Shown one piece after another: positions 16,955 to 26,353 of a DNA stretch of 64,000 nt; within the stretch, counting starts at the first letter, position 1, and each line of letters begins with the position of its first letter. Source of the DNA: Stenotrophomonas rhizophila (GTDB lineage Bacteria; Pseudomonadota; Gammaproteobacteria; Xanthomonadales; Xanthomonadaceae). A program made the position numbers and the translations under genes. Below the pieces are notes generated by a model that saw nothing but the letters and a program-made list of their open reading frames with translations, was not told the origin of the DNA and did no database searches. The stretch is taken from assembly GCF_000661955.1 (NCBI RefSeq), contig NZ_CP007597.1, positions 310,001 through 374,000 of the forward strand, in the 5' to 3' direction.

Positions 16955-17992
16955 ATGACCTTCTCCCCCCAGGAAGCCCTGCAGCGCACCATCGAGCACC
17001 GCGAAATCTTCTTCGACGAAATGGTCGACCTTATGCGTCAGGTGATGCGCGGTGACGTCTCGCCGGTGATGACCGCCGCGATCCTCACCGGCCTGCGGGT
17101 CAAGAAGGAAACGGTGGGCGAGATTGCCGGCGCGGCCACGGTGATGCGTGAACTCGCGTTGGCCGTACCGGTGGACGACAAGACCCACCTGGTGGACATC
17201 GTGGGGACCGGTGGCGACGGCTCGCACACCTTCAACATCTCCACCTGTGCGATGTTCGTGGTGGCGGCAGCCGGGGCCAAGGTGGCCAAGCACGGCAACC
17301 GCAGCGTGTCGTCCAAGTCCGGCAGCGCCGATGCGGTGGAAGCGCTGGGCGCGGTCATCGACCTGCGCCCGGACGAGGTGGCCCGCGCCATCACCGAGAC
17401 CGGTATCGGCTTCATGTTCGCGCCGATGCACCACCCGGCGATGAAGGTCGTGGCACCGGTCCGCCGCGAGATGGGCGTGCGCACCATCTTCAACATCCTC
17501 GGCCCGCTGACCAACCCGGTGGGCGCCACCAACGTGCTGATGGGCGTGTTCCACCCCGATCTGGTCGGTATCCAGGCACGCGTGCTGCGCGAGCTGGGCG
17601 CCGAACGCGCGCTGGTGGTGTGGGGCCGCGACAACATGGACGAGATCTCGCTCGGCGCCGGCACGCTGGTGGGCGAGCTGCGCGATGGCAAGGTGCGCGA
17701 GTACGAGATCCACCCGGAAGATTTCGGCATTGCCATGTCGGCCAGTCGCAACCTGAAGGTGGCCAACCCCGAAGAGTCCATTGCCATGCTGCGCGCGGTG
17801 CTCGACAACCAGCCCGGCCCGGCGCTGGATATCGTGGCCCTCAACGCCGGCGCGGCCCTGTACGTGGCCGGCGTGGCCGACAGCATCGCCGACGGCCTGG
17901 CCCGCGCCCGGGCGGCCATTGCCGACGGCAGCGCCCGTTCGCGCATGGCGCAGTACGTGGCGGCCACCCAGCGCATCCGCGCGGACGGCTGA
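16955..17992 (+). CDS. trpD: Anthranilate phosphoribosyltransferase
   Basis: A 345-residue enzyme attaching anthranilate to PRPP. It has the PRPP-binding motif GTGGDG at 84-89 followed by FNIST, then [21 protein letters not shown] and the GPLTNP segment (about 183-188). The start at 16955 is 32 bp after trpG, with AAAGGA just upstream; the longer frame overlaps trpG and is rejected. Length is standard for the family. Confidence 0.97.
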   Translation: MTFSPQEALQRTIEHREIFFDEMVDLMRQVMRGDVSPVMTAAILTGLRVKKETVGEIAGAATVMRELALAVPVDDKTHLVDIVGTGGDGSHTFNISTCAMFVVAAAGAKVAKHGNRSVSSKSGSADAVEALGAVIDLRPDEVARAITETGIGFMFAPMHHPAMKVVAPVRREMGVRTIFNILGPLTNPVGATNVLMGVFHPDLVGIQARVLRELGAERALVVWGRDNMDEISLGAGTLVGELRDGKVREYEIHPEDFGIAMSASRNLKVANPEESIAMLRAVLDNQPGPALDIVALNAGAALYVAGVADSIADGLARARAAIADGSARSRMAQYVAATQRIRADG

Positions 17993-18057
17993 GCCGTCCG
18001 TTTCACGCTTTGCCCATGGCTGGCCGATAATGGCCGGCCTGAAGGACCCTGACTGAC

Positions 18058-18861
18058 ATGAGCGACAAGAGCGACATCCTCGACACCATCCTGGCCCGCA
18101 AGGCCGAAGAAGTGGCTGCGCGCCGCGCGCAGGTGCCGTTGGAGGCGCTGATCGCCCGGGTCGAGCAGGCGCCGCCGGTGCGGGGCTTCGCCGACGCGCT
18201 GCGCGCCTCGATCGCCGCCGGCAACCCGGCGGTGATCGCCGAGGTGAAGAAGGCCAGCCCGTCCAAGGGCGTGATCCGGGCCGACTTCCACCCGGCCGAC
18301 ATCGCGGTCAGCTACGAGTTCGGCGGCGCCAGCTGCCTGTCGGTGCTGACCGACGTGGACTTCTTCCAGGGCAGCGATGCCTACCTGCAGCAGGCCCGCG
18401 ACGCGTGCACGCTGCCGGTGCTGCGCAAGGACTTCGTGATCGACGCCTACCAGGTGTACGAGGCGCGCGTGCTCGGGGCCGACTGCATCCTGCTGATCGT
18501 GGCGGCGCTGGACGACCGCCAGCTGGCCGCGCTGTCCGACCTGGCCATGCAGCTGGGCATGGACGTGCTGGTGGAAGTGCACGACATCGACGAACTCGAG
18601 CGCGCCATCCAGGTGCCGGTGCCGCTGATCGGCATCAACAACCGCAACCTGCGCACCTTCGAGGTCTCGCTGCAGACCACCCTGGACATGCGCCAGGCGG
18701 TGCCGCGCGATCGCCTGCTGGTGACCGAAAGCGGCATCCTGGGCGCCGACGACGTCAGCCTGATGCGCAACGCCGGCGTGCATGCCTTCCTGGTCGGTGA
18801 GGCGTTCATGCGGGTGGAAGAGCCCGGCGAGGGCCTGCGTCAGCTATTCTTCAGCGCATGA
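18058..18861 (+). CDS. trpC: Indole-3-glycerol-phosphate synthase
   Basis: A 267-residue TIM-barrel enzyme closing the indole ring. Motifs include [14 protein letters not shown] (catalytic Lys, about 61-74), [28 protein letters not shown] (catalytic Lys), [14 protein letters not shown] and VTESGI. It is monofunctional, not fused to TrpF. The gene follows trpD by 65 bp and overlaps the HAD gene by 4 bp. Confidence 0.97.
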   Translation: MSDKSDILDTILARKAEEVAARRAQVPLEALIARVEQAPPVRGFADALRASIAAGNPAVIAEVKKASPSKGVIRADFHPADIAVSYEFGGASCLSVLTDVDFFQGSDAYLQQARDACTLPVLRKDFVIDAYQVYEARVLGADCILLIVAALDDRQLAALSDLAMQLGMDVLVEVHDIDELERAIQVPVPLIGINNRNLRTFEVSLQTTLDMRQAVPRDRLLVTESGILGADDVSLMRNAGVHAFLVGEAFMRVEEPGEGLRQLFFSA

Positions 18862-19574
18862 CTGCGATCTACCCAACGCCGCGCGACGACGCCCCGCTGG
18901 TGGTCTTCGATTTCGATCACACCCTGTACGACGGTGACTCGGGCAGCCATCTGTTTGCCTGGCTGATCAAGCGCAACCCGTTGCGGCTGCTGGCCGCGCT
19001 GCTGGCCACCCCGATCCTGGGCCCGCTGGTGGCGCTGCTGCCCACCCGCCGCCGCGGCATTTCCGGGTATGTGTGGATCGCCACCTTCGGCCTGCACCGT
19101 GCGCGTGACCTCAACAAGGCCATCGACCGCTACGTGCTGACCCATGAGGCGGACATCCGCCGCCGGCTGTTGCCGGTGGCGCTGGACGTGTTCGCCCAGC
19201 ACCGTGAGCAGGGCGACCGGGTGGTGGTGGCCACCGGCGCGCCGCCGGAGCTGGCCCGCGCCATCCTCACCTTCGTCGCCCACCAGGGCGTGCCGGTGAT
19301 CGGTACCGAGGTCGGTCCGTGCCTGGGCGCGGTGGTTGCCACGCGCCACTGCCACAACGAAGAGAAGATGCGCATGCTGCGCGAGCGCGGCTACGGCGAG
19401 ATCGCCATTGCCTACTCCGACAGTAGTGCCGACCTGCCGCTGTTGCTGGCCGCCAAGGCGCCGGTGGTGGTGAACCCGAAGGCCTCGCGGGTGGCGCACT
19501 TCCGGCAGGTGCTGCCGCTGGGCACGCCGATCCTCAACTGGGGCTGCGTCGATCGAGCTGGCGATCCGGTCTGA
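18858..19574 (+). CDS. HAD-superfamily (SerB-like, IB) phosphatase
   Basis: A 238-residue HAD phosphatase with the nucleophile motif [11 protein letters not shown] (Asp18, acid/base Asp20), a helical cap, [11 protein letters not shown] as motif II and [11 protein letters not shown] as motif IV. Subfamily IB members include phosphoserine phosphatase and phospholipid head-group phosphatases; the substrate is not evident. Its ATG overlaps the trpC stop by 4 bp, so it is translated from the trp message. Confidence 0.88.
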   Translation: MTAIYPTPRDDAPLVVFDFDHTLYDGDSGSHLFAWLIKRNPLRLLAALLATPILGPLVALLPTRRRGISGYVWIATFGLHRARDLNKAIDRYVLTHEADIRRRLLPVALDVFAQHREQGDRVVVATGAPPELARAILTFVAHQGVPVIGTEVGPCLGAVVATRHCHNEEKMRMLRERGYGEIAIAYSDSSADLPLLLAAKAPVVVNPKASRVAHFRQVLPLGTPILNWGCVDRAGDPV

Positions 19575-19628
19575 CCGACGCGATTGAATATGCGTCTGGC
19601 GTCTTCCAGACCGGATGACGCAACCGGC

Positions 19629-20390
19629 TCAGGCGGCGCGCCATTGCAGCAGGGCCTGGCCGATCTGGAACAGGCTGATCGCCAGGACCAGCACGCCCAC
19701 GCCCACCAGCACCCAGCGCTCCTTGACCCGCTTCACCAGCAGCGCGGCAACCGGTGCGGCCATCATCCCGCCAATCAGCAGGCCGGCCACGATGTTCAGG
19801 TACTGCAGGCCCATGGTCAGCAGGAAGGTGATCGAGACCGCCAGGGTGACCACGAACTCGGCGGCGTTGACCGTGCCGATGGTGGTCCGGGCCTGGCCAC
19901 CCCGGGCCAGCAGGGTGGAGGTGGCCACCGGACCCCAACCGCCACCGCCGCTGGCATCCAGCAGGCCGGCGAAGAAGCCCAGCACCGGCACCCGCTTCAC
20001 TTCCTGGGCCGGCATCAGCCGCCCCGCCGCGCGCAGCAGGATGAAGATCGCCAGCACCAGCAGGTAGCAGTAGATGAACGGGCGGATGAACTCCCCCGGC
20101 AACTGGGTCAGCACATAGGCGCCTACGACCCCGCCCACCGCGCCGGGAATGGCCAGGCGCAGGAACAGGCGGCGGTCGACATTGCCGGCCACCAGGTGGG
20201 AGACCCCGGACGCGCCGGTGGTGAAGACTTCCGCGGTATGAATGCTGGCGCTCACCGCCGCCGGCGGCAGGCCCATGCTGAGCAGGATCGAGGACGAGAT
20301 CAGCCCGAAGGCCATGCCCAGCGCGCCGTCGACCAGCTGCGCGCCCAGGCCGATCAGGATGAACCAATAGAATTCGCTGCCAAGCTCCAT
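19629..20390 (-). CDS. TSUP-family (TauE/SafE) membrane permease
   Basis: A 253-residue polytopic protein with about eight hydrophobic segments. It shows the paired TSUP pattern, with VDGALGMAFGLISSSILLSMG near the N-terminus and GLLDASGGGGWGPVATSTLL (about 134-153) at the second repeat. TSUP proteins export sulfite, sulfoacetate or related organosulfur anions; the substrate is unknown. It is convergent with the HAD gene and monocistronic. Confidence 0.88.
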   Translation of the reverse strand: MELGSEFYWFILIGLGAQLVDGALGMAFGLISSSILLSMGLPPAAVSASIHTAEVFTTGASGVSHLVAGNVDRRLFLRLAIPGAVGGVVGAYVLTQLPGEFIRPFIYCYLLVLAIFILLRAAGRLMPAQEVKRVPVLGFFAGLLDASGGGGWGPVATSTLLARGGQARTTIGTVNAAEFVVTLAVSITFLLTMGLQYLNIVAGLLIGGMMAAPVAALLVKRVKERWVLVGVGVLVLAISLFQIGQALLQWRAA

Positions 20391-20417
20391 GGCGCCAGCC
20401 TACCGGGAAACAGCCGG

Positions 20418-20511
20418 GTAGTGCCGGCCGCTGGCCGGCATCCGTGGGCAGTCCGGGCCCGGCGGGAGGCCGGGTGGGGTGCTGCCGGGTAGTGCCGGCA
20501 GCTGGCCGGCA
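20418..20511 (+). repeat. Two SMAG palindromes in tandem 71-bp units
   Basis: GTAGTGCCGGCCGCTGGCCG at 20418 (hairpin to 20440) and GTAGTGCCGGCAGCTGGCCG at 20489 (to 20511) are 71 bp apart. The sequence between them, and after the second copy to about 20560, is also repeated with few changes. It is therefore a diverged tandem duplication of a 71-bp unit, not just two independent hairpins. Confidence 0.85.
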
Positions 20512-20604
20512 ACCGTGGGCAGTCCGAGCCCGGCGGGATGCCGGGTGGGGTGTCTAATAGCGTGCCGGGTGGCATGGGGGAGCTGACCGGGTAGCCGACC
20601 AGGT

Positions 20605-20627
20605 AGCCGACCAACGGTCGGCTCTAC
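20605..20627 (-). repeat. SMAG-type palindrome (minus orientation)
   Basis: AGCCGACCAACGGTCGGCT followed by CTAC; a 9-bp stem with GTAG at the minus-strand 5' end. It lies just downstream of the clp stop codon. Confidence 0.85.
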
Positions 20628-20641
20628 CGCGCGCGCGGGGG

Positions 20642-21331
20642 TTAGCGGGTGCCGTACAGGACCACGGTCTTGCCGCGGGCATGCAGCAGGCCGTCGGTCT
20701 GCAGCTTCTTGAGCACGCGGCCGGCCATTTCACGCGAGCAGCCGACCAGCCGGGCCAGTTCCTGGCGCGACACGCGCAGCTGGGTGCCCTGCGGGTGGCT
20801 CATGGCCTCCGGCTCGCGGGACAGGTCGTGAAGGGTGCGCACGATACGGTCGGTAACGTCCAGGAACGCCAGCCGGCTGGCCTTGCGGCTGGTGTCCAGC
20901 AGGCGCTTGGAGATCTGCTGGCCCAGCGCATACAGCAGCCGCGGGGCATCGGCCGAGAGCGGGCCGAGGAACAGCTGGTGCAGGCGTTCGTAGCTGATTT
21001 CAGCCAGTTCGCAGGGGGTGCGAGTGCGCAGGATCACCTCGCGGCGGTCCGATTCGACGAACAGGCCCATCTCGCCGACGAACTCACCTGAACCGAAGTA
21101 GCCGAGGACCAGCTCACGATCGTCCTCTTCCTCAGCAATTATAGAGACCGAGCCACTGATCACGTAGTAAAGGGTGCCAGCCGGGTCTCCGGGGCGGAAC
21201 ACGTCGGTGCGGGCGGGATAGCGGCGACGATGGCTGTGGGCCAGAAACCGGTCGATGGTGGCGATATCCAGGGCCAATGGACTTGCGGCAAGGCGCACTG
21301 TTGACACGGTTGAGGCGCTCCCTTTGCTCAT
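20642..21331 (-). CDS. clp: Clp, CRP-family global transcription regulator
   Basis: A 229-residue CRP/FNR-family protein nearly identical in key segments to Xanthomonas Clp. The cyclic-nucleotide domain covers about 20-140 (RPGDPAGTLYYVISGSVSI, GEFVGEMGLFVESDRREVILRTRT). The C-terminal helix-turn-helix has QELARLVGCSREMAGRVLKKL. In Xanthomonas, Clp binds DNA without ligand and is inhibited by c-di-GMP, controlling virulence, biofilm and motility genes. The start at 21331 is used as in Xanthomonas; 26 extra upstream codons are possible but look non-coding. Confidence 0.95.
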   Translation of the reverse strand: MSKGSASTVSTVRLAASPLALDIATIDRFLAHSHRRRYPARTDVFRPGDPAGTLYYVISGSVSIIAEEEDDRELVLGYFGSGEFVGEMGLFVESDRREVILRTRTPCELAEISYERLHQLFLGPLSADAPRLLYALGQQISKRLLDTSRKASRLAFLDVTDRIVRTLHDLSREPEAMSHPQGTQLRVSRQELARLVGCSREMAGRVLKKLQTDGLLHARGKTVVLYGTR

Positions 21332-21478
21332 GAACAATTCACGGCTATGTGCCGCGAGCTTAACGATCCGATTTGTTAAGGGCAAACAAAGCACAGCTAC
21401 TCGTGTCAATGCAAGTTTCGCCCCCGATCACTTTGCCCCATAATTCCCCCTTTCCCACCACTCACAGGATCGACCGCC

Positions 21479-22273
21479 GTGGTCAAGCCGTTGCCTCGCC
21501 TCAGGTTGCAGGGTTTCAACAACCTCACCAAGGCGCTGAGCTTCAACATCTATGACGTGTGTTACGCGCGCACCGAAGAGGAGCGTCAGCGTTACATTGA
21601 ATACATCGATGAAGAGTACAACGCCGACAGGCTTACTCAAATCTTGACCGATGTCGCCGAGATCATCGGCGCCAACATCCTTAACGTGGCGCGCCAGGAT
21701 TACGATCCGCAGGGTGCCTCGGTGACGATCCTGATCTCGGAAGAGCCGGTGATCGACAAGAAGCAGGCCGGCAAGGAGTTGATCTCCGACGCCGTGGTCG
21801 CGCACATGGACAAGTCGCACATCACCGTGCACACCTATCCGGAAACGCACCCGCAGGAAGGCATCGCCACCTTCCGCGCCGACATCGACGTGGCCACCTG
21901 CGGCGTGATTTCGCCGTTGAAGGCGCTGAACTACCTGATCGAGAGTCTGGAATCGGACATCGTGATCATGGACTACCGCGTGCGTGGCTTCACCCGTGAT
22001 GTGAAGGGCAAGAAGCACTACATCGATCACAAGATCAACTCGATCCAGAACTTCCTGGCCAAGAACATCAAGTCGCGTTACGAGATGTTCGACGTCAACG
22101 TCTACCAGGAAAACATCTTCCACACGAAGATGCACCTGAAGGACTTCGACCTCGACCAGTACCTGTTCGAAGAGAAGGCCAAGAACATCTCCTTCAAGGA
22201 GCGCATGAAGATCGAGGCGCTGCTGCGTCGTGAGATCGAAGAGCTGTTCCACGGCCGCAACCTGGCCGAGTAA
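21479..22273 (+). CDS. speD: S-adenosylmethionine decarboxylase proenzyme
   Basis: A 264-residue class 1 (E. coli-type) AdoMet decarboxylase giving the aminopropyl donor for spermidine. The proenzyme cleaves itself before Ser113 in [15 protein letters not shown] to form the pyruvoyl group. [20 protein letters not shown] follows as in the family. The start codon is GTG (21479). It is divergent from clp, and a strong terminator follows about 115 bp after the stop. Confidence 0.97.
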   Translation: MVKPLPRLRLQGFNNLTKALSFNIYDVCYARTEEERQRYIEYIDEEYNADRLTQILTDVAEIIGANILNVARQDYDPQGASVTILISEEPVIDKKQAGKELISDAVVAHMDKSHITVHTYPETHPQEGIATFRADIDVATCGVISPLKALNYLIESLESDIVIMDYRVRGFTRDVKGKKHYIDHKINSIQNFLAKNIKSRYEMFDVNVYQENIFHTKMHLKDFDLDQYLFEEKAKNISFKERMKIEALLRREIEELFHGRNLAE

Positions 22274-22388
22274 GGCGACAGGTGACAGCCGCCCGGGGCA
22301 ACTCGTGGCGGTGCTGCACAGGCGGGACGGCCCCGCGCCGGGGTGCCAGGGTCGCGTAGAACCTGGCGCCACGGAAGCCAACCGAAGA

Positions 22389-22420
22389 CGGTCCGGTGTG
22401 AAGACACCGGGCCGTTTTTT
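22389..22420 (+). terminator. Intrinsic terminator after speD
   Basis: CGGTCCGGTGTGAAGACACC then GGGCCG followed by six T: a GC-rich hairpin with a small loop and a T-tract. It ends speD transcription. Confidence 0.85.
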
Positions 22421-22461
22421 GTGTCTGGCCGCCGGTCGGGCCCCTCAGCCGGGACGGGAGG

Positions 22462-23106
22462 TCACACGCGATAGGCGATGGTCTTCATCACCTTGGAGGC
22501 CAGCGCCATCACCCCGGGGATCGGGAAGGGCAGCTTGCGGGCGCCGGCGTGTTCGGCGTGGTCGGCGTGCCGGGCCTCGTCGATCTTCATCACCTTGAGG
22601 ATCTCGCGGCTGCGCAGGTCGGCCGGGGGCAGGGTGTCCAGGTGTTCGTCCAGGTGGGCCTCGACCTGGCGCTCGGTTTCGACCACGAAGCCCAGGTTCC
22701 AGCCGTCCCCGCGCAGGCCGGCGAGGGTGCCGATGGTGTAGCTGCCGGCATACCAGATCGGGTTGAACAGGCTGGGGCGGCTGTCCAGTTCGCGCAGGCG
22801 CTGGGCGCACCAGGCCAGGTGGTCGGTTTCTTCCTGGGCCGCTTCCAGCAGGTGGGCGCGGGTCTGTGCTTCCTGGGCAACGGCGGCCTGGCCGAAGTAC
22901 AGGCCCTGGGCGCAGACCTCGCCGACGTGGTTGATGCGCATCAGGCCGGCCGCGTGGCGGCGCTCGGGGGTGTTCATCTGTACGTCGGGGGTGGTGTCGG
23001 CCGGGTAGGGGCGGCTGGCCGGCGGGTTGCCAAACACCGTGTCCAGGGCGCGCTGGGCTTCGGTCAGCAGGTGATCGAGCGGGGTGATCTGGCGGGTGGC
23101 GGTCAT
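22462..23106 (-). CDS. coq7: Coq7-type demethoxyubiquinone hydroxylase
   Basis: A 214-residue di-iron monooxygenase of the Coq7/UbiF-replacing type in ubiquinone biosynthesis. Carboxylate and His ligands appear in [14 protein letters not shown] (E, about 58-71), [13 protein letters not shown] (ExxH), [15 protein letters not shown] and [15 protein letters not shown]. The start at 23106 gives [14 protein letters not shown]; the upstream in-frame extension is GC-rich noise. It is divergent from rplM. Confidence 0.94.
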   Translation of the reverse strand: MTATRQITPLDHLLTEAQRALDTVFGNPPASRPYPADTTPDVQMNTPERRHAAGLMRINHVGEVCAQGLYFGQAAVAQEAQTRAHLLEAAQEETDHLAWCAQRLRELDSRPSLFNPIWYAGSYTIGTLAGLRGDGWNLGFVVETERQVEAHLDEHLDTLPPADLRSREILKVMKIDEARHADHAEHAGARKLPFPIPGVMALASKVMKTIAYRV

Positions 23107-23290
23107 GGCGGGGTGGCAGCGTGCAGCGGGGGACCGTCGATTCTCGCCCCGTGGGCGCGGCGTGCCAAGCCGGGGCAGGGGGCAACTTGCAAGTGGCGGG
23201 GTTGGCCAGTACAATCCCGCCTCTTCACAACGCGTGGCAGAGTTCCGGCCGTTCAGCGCCGTAATGAGCCCGACCTACTTGAGTTCTTTC

Positions 23291-23719
23291 ATGAGCACTT
23301 TCACTGCAAAGTCCGAGACCGTCCAGCGCGACTGGTATCTCGTCGACGCTTCCGGCAAGACGCTGGGCCGTCTGTCCACCGAGCTGGCCCGCCGTCTGCG
23401 CGGCAAGCACAAGCCGGTTTACACCCCTCACGTTGATACCGGTGATTACCTGGTTGTCATCAATGCAGAAAAGATTGTCGTCACCGGCAACAAGCTGCAG
23501 GACAAGCTGTATCACCGTTTCACTGGCTACATCGGCAACCTGAAGACCGAAACTCTGGCCCAGGCGCTTGAGCGCCACCCGGAGCGTGTCATCGAGACCG
23601 CCGTCAAGGGCATGCTGCCGAAGGGCCCGCTGGGCCGCGCCATGTACCGCAAGCTCAAGGTGTACTCGGGTTCCGAGCACCCGCACGCCGCTCAGCAGCC
23701 TCAGGTTCTGGATATCTAA
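23291..23719 (+). CDS. rplM: 50S ribosomal protein L13
   Basis: A 142-residue ribosomal protein L13 with the standard N-terminus ([20 protein letters not shown]), the [17 protein letters not shown] segment and the [20 protein letters not shown] signature. It is two bases upstream of rpsI, the universal rplM-rpsI operon. The ATG at 23291 is used; longer frames upstream are not needed. Confidence 0.99.
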   Translation: MSTFTAKSETVQRDWYLVDASGKTLGRLSTELARRLRGKHKPVYTPHVDTGDYLVVINAEKIVVTGNKLQDKLYHRFTGYIGNLKTETLAQALERHPERVIETAVKGMLPKGPLGRAMYRKLKVYSGSEHPHAAQQPQVLDI

Positions 23720-23721
23720 TC

Positions 23722-24114
23722 ATGGCTATCACTCAAAACTACGGCACCGGCCGCCGCAAGTCCTCCACCGCCCGCGTGTTCCTGCGCAAGGGCGCCGGCA
23801 ACATCACCGTCAATGGCCGTCCGCTGGACGAGTTCTTTGGCCGTGAGACTGCACGCATGATCGTGCGTCAGCCGCTGGAACTGACCAAGAACACCGAAAG
23901 CTTCGACATCATGGTCACCGCCGCTGGCGGTGGTACCACCGGTCAGGCCGGTGCGATCCGCCTGGGCATCGCCCGTGCGCTGGTCGAGTACGACGAAACC
24001 CTGAAGTCCGAGCTGCGCAAGGCTGGCTTCATGACCCGTGACGCCCGTGAAGTCGAGCGTAAGAAGGTCGGCCTGCACAAGGCACGTCGCGCCACCCAGT
24101 TCTCCAAGCGCTGA
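23722..24114 (+). CDS. rpsI: 30S ribosomal protein S9
   Basis: A 130-residue ribosomal protein S9: an N-terminal [18 protein letters not shown], a [19 protein letters not shown] core and the basic C-terminal tail ending QFSKR, which reaches the P-site tRNA. It is cotranscribed with rplM and followed by a strong terminator. Confidence 0.99.
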   Translation: MAITQNYGTGRRKSSTARVFLRKGAGNITVNGRPLDEFFGRETARMIVRQPLELTKNTESFDIMVTAAGGGTTGQAGAIRLGIARALVEYDETLKSELRKAGFMTRDAREVERKKVGLHKARRATQFSKR

Positions 24115-24163
24115 TCCATCGCGCCTGGCGTGGGATCCTTCGGGATCCCGCTGGGAGGACAGC

Positions 24164-24190
24164 AAAAGCCCGGCTTCGGCCGGGCTTTTG
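24164..24190 (+). terminator. Intrinsic terminator of rplM-rpsI
   Basis: AAAAGCCCGGC-TTCG-GCCGGGCTTTT: an 11-bp perfect stem with a TTCG tetraloop and flanking A and T tracts, so it may work in both directions. Confidence 0.92.
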
Positions 24191-24852
24191 TCGTTTGTGG
24201 GGGCCGATAGGGCCGGAGCGAGAGCGTCTGCTCTGCGTATCCGCTGGCTGGGTCGGCGCGGGTGGATTGTCGGGACACGCTGCAAGTCCCGCTCCGCGGC
24301 CCGGCCCAGCCGCTGGCGGCTGGGCGTTCGGGCGCTTGCGAGGCAGTGCCTCGCAAGCAAAGCGCCCTCACCCATGTAAGCTCCGTCGCCGCATCCATGC
24401 GGCTCAGGGTCCCGCCAACCCACCCGCGCCGACCCTCGACAGTTGGCTGGCGCGCATGGGAAGGGCGGGGCAAAACGGGGCGGGCGCCTGGGGATTTTGA
24501 TCGGTAGTGCCGGCCGCTGGCCGGCAACCACGCAGGCCTTCCGCAGGCCGATGGCGTCGCTCGCGATGGCCGTGACCGCGATTCTGCTCTTCTATCCTCC
24601 GGCCGTTGGCCGCATTCGTGTCATCGCCTGGTTATCGCGGCGCATCCCCGCCGGCGATGGCGAACGCCACCTACCCACCCACCGGCACCCAGCGGCGCCC
24701 AGCACCCCTCACACCCCATCAGGCGAAGCAGCCCCCTTGGAATCCAAGGGGGCGCGCCGACAGGCGCGGGGATGTGGAGGTAAACGAGGTGGACCCCAAC
24801 CTTGCTGCGCAAGGTTGGGGTGCTGGGCGCCATGCGCCCAGCTAACCGCACC
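24191..24852. other. Gene-poor stretch with hairpins and one SMAG element
   Basis: About 660 bases with no supported gene. It holds a SMAG palindrome (24504-24526), a CCCCCTTGGAATCCAAGGGGG hairpin near 24731-24752 and a CAACCTTGCTGCGCAAGGTTG hairpin near 24798-24818. Open frames here have no ribosome binding site or recognisable domain. Confidence 0.5.
24504..24526 (+). repeat. SMAG-type GTAG palindrome
   Basis: GTAGTGCCGGCCGCTGGCCG then GCA: GTAG head and an 8-9 bp GC stem, in the gene-poor region between rpsI and the tRNA genes. Confidence 0.85.
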
Positions 24853-24899
24853 AAATAAAACAAAAGGCCTGATCTTTCGATCAGGCCTTTTGTTTTATT
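24853..24899 (-). terminator. Perfect 22-bp inverted repeat ending the tRNA operon
   Basis: AAATAAAACAAAAGGCCTGA(TC) and its exact complement flank a TTTC loop. The A/T-rich outer arms make it a bidirectional terminator. It touches the 3' end of tRNA-Gln, so it ends the minus-strand tRNA-Met/tRNA-Gln transcript. Confidence 0.9.
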
Positions 24900-24974
24900 T
24901 GGCTGCCCCGGATGGATTCGAACCACCGAATGCCTGAGTCAGAGTCAGGTGCCTTACCGCTTGGCGACGGGGCA
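24900..24974 (-). tRNA. tRNA-Gln (anticodon CTG)
   Basis: A 75-nt cloverleaf on the minus strand. Acceptor TGCCCCG pairs with CGGGGCA. The D-arm is GCCAAGCGGTAAGGC. The anticodon arm CCTGA-CTCTGAC-TCAGG has the anticodon CTG, and the T-arm is GGTGG-TTCGAATC-CATCC. The CCA end is encoded. The D-loop and body match bacterial tRNA-Gln closely. Confidence 0.95.
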
Positions 24975-25025
24975 ATATGTGCGTGCAAGTATTGCACTTT
25001 TTCCCTACAAAACCAAGGGTTAACT

Positions 25026-25102
25026 TGGTGGCTATGGGTGGACTCGAACCACCGACCCCAGCATTATGAGTGCTGTGCTCTAACCGGCTGAGCTACATAG
25101 CC
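25026..25102 (-). tRNA. tRNA-Met (elongator, anticodon CAT)
   Basis: A 77-nt cloverleaf on the minus strand starting GGCTATGTAGCTCAG, with anticodon arm CAGCA-CTCATAA-TGCTG (CAT), T-arm GGTGG-TTCGAGT-CCACC and an encoded CCA. The acceptor and D-arm match elongator tRNA-Met rather than the initiator (paired first base, GTAGCTCAG). A tRNA-Ile2 with a modified C34 is less likely. Confidence 0.93.
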
Positions 25103-25115
25103 TAGGGAGCCGGTA

Positions 25116-25144
25116 ATTCTGGAGATGTATCGGGGATCTGTCAA
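25116..25144 (-). promoter_or_regulatory. Promoter of the tRNA-Met/tRNA-Gln operon
   Basis: On the minus strand, TTGACA (25144-25139) and CAGAAT (25121-25116) are separated by exactly 17 bp. The predicted start is about 7 bp before the tRNA-Met 5' end. The -35 is a perfect consensus. Confidence 0.8.
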
Positions 25145-25221
25145 CACTTTTTCATCACGCTTGTGAGTGGGCAGCGGGCGTGTCAAAGTCGGATCAGTAG
25201 ATTTTTCTAGGAGTCCGCATC

Positions 25222-25845
25222 GTGATCGATCCGGACGGCTATCGACCGAACGTCGGTATTGTGCTGATGCGGGAAGACGGGCAGGTGTTCTGGGCACGAC
25301 GTGTGCGCCGGGATGGCTGGCAATTTCCGCAGGGCGGCATGAATACCGACGAGACGCCCGTCGAAGCCATGTATCGCGAGTTGCACGAAGAAACGGGGCT
25401 GTTGCCCGAGCACGTCGAAGTCCTCGGAGCGACACCGGGTTGGCTGCGCTATCGGCTGCCCGCACGCGCCATCCGGCGCAATGAGAAGCAGGTGTGCATC
25501 GGCCAGAAGCAGGTGTGGTTCCTGCTGCGCCTGTCCGGCGACGAATCCCATGTGACGCTGGACCATACCGACAGCCCCGAGTTCGACCAGTGGCGGTGGG
25601 TGGATTTCTGGTACCCGGTCGAGCACGTGGTGATGTTCAAGCGCGGGGTCTATGCACGCGCGCTGCGCCACCTGGCGCCCTTGGCGCGTGGCGTGGCCGG
25701 CACCGGGGTGGAATCGATGCCCAAGTCGGCCCAGGAAGCCTGGATGCCGGGCAACACCGCCGGGCACGATCGGCCGCGCAAGCGCACGCCGCCCAAGCGG
25801 GGCTACTGGCCGCGGAAGGCCAAGGGCGACCCGGGCGCGCCGTGA
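25222..25845 (+). CDS. rppH: RNA pyrophosphohydrolase (Nudix)
   Basis: A 207-residue RppH that removes pyrophosphate from mRNA 5' ends and so starts decay. The N-terminal [13 protein letters not shown] is diagnostic. The Nudix box [20 protein letters not shown] continues with TGL (about 41-63). The C-terminal tail is long and basic ([17 protein letters not shown]), as in other xanthomonads. The start codon is GTG at 25222 with TAGGAG upstream. Confidence 0.95.
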   Translation: MIDPDGYRPNVGIVLMREDGQVFWARRVRRDGWQFPQGGMNTDETPVEAMYRELHEETGLLPEHVEVLGATPGWLRYRLPARAIRRNEKQVCIGQKQVWFLLRLSGDESHVTLDHTDSPEFDQWRWVDFWYPVEHVVMFKRGVYARALRHLAPLARGVAGTGVESMPKSAQEAWMPGNTAGHDRPRKRTPPKRGYWPRKAKGDPGAP

Positions 25846-25894
25846 GGGGGTGCGCCACGGCGTTCAGCCGTGGCTGGCCTGTCTGAACCGTATC

Positions 25895-25942
25895 GAGAAT
25901 GATTCAGATACGAAATTGACAACCATTCGCATTTCTATTGGA
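25895..25942 (+). promoter_or_regulatory. Candidate Fur operator region upstream of bfd
   Basis: GAGAATGATTCAGATAC (from 25895) matches nine of ten bases of the first half of the GATAATGAT-type Fur box. A second AT-rich element, AACCATTCGCATTTC (25921-25935), follows. Two overlapping boxes over a promoter are typical of strongly iron-repressed genes such as bfd. Confidence 0.5.
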
Positions 25943-25983
25943 ATAGCGGCAGGCCCTTCCTGGCCTGCCTGCCGAGTCCGCAC

Positions 25984-26193
25984 GTGTACGTTTGTATCTG
26001 CAACGGGGTTACCGACCACCAGATCCGTGAAGCCGCCCAAAGCGGTGTCGCGAGCGTGTCCGAACTGACGATGCGCACCGGCTGCGGCGCCACCTGCGGT
26101 TCCTGCCTGGACATGGCAGCCGACCTGCTGGCCAAGTTCAGCGCGACCCACGATCTGCCGCTGCCTGTGTTGGGCCTGGCGCAGGTCGCCTGA
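25984..26193 (+). CDS. bfd: Bacterioferritin-associated ferredoxin
   Basis: A 69-residue [2Fe-2S] protein with the Bfd cysteine pattern Cys4, Cys6, Cys38 and Cys41 (CIC...TCGSC). Bfd docks on bacterioferritin and reduces the stored ferric iron through the haem. The start is GTG (25984). bfr lies 160 bp downstream in the same direction, and a possible Fur site lies upstream. Confidence 0.93.
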   Translation: MYVCICNGVTDHQIREAAQSGVASVSELTMRTGCGATCGSCLDMAADLLAKFSATHDLPLPVLGLAQVA

Positions 26194-26230
26194 CTGCCGG
26201 CTGGCGGCACGTAACAGAGATTTCTGCGGC

Positions 26231-26252
26231 GCCGGCCAGCGGCCGGCACTAC
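26231..26252 (-). repeat. SMAG-type palindrome (minus orientation)
   Basis: GCCGGCCAGCGGCCGGC followed by ACTAC; GTAG at the minus-strand 5' end. It lies between bfd and bfr, where it could separate the two mRNAs or stabilise the bfd 3' end. Confidence 0.8.
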
Positions 26253-26353
26253 CGGTGCAGGACGCCGGGCGCAACTGAGCACGATTCGCGTTTCTTCATG
26301 CCCCGGCGCGAAGCGCTACAGTGCGCGCGTTCACACGCAGCAGGAGCAGGCTC

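Noticed and set aside
22274..22388. Structured sequence after speD as a possible RNA gene
   Set aside because: It has GC-rich stems and ends in a terminator, but nothing separates it from an ordinary speD 3' untranslated region and no RNA family is recognised.
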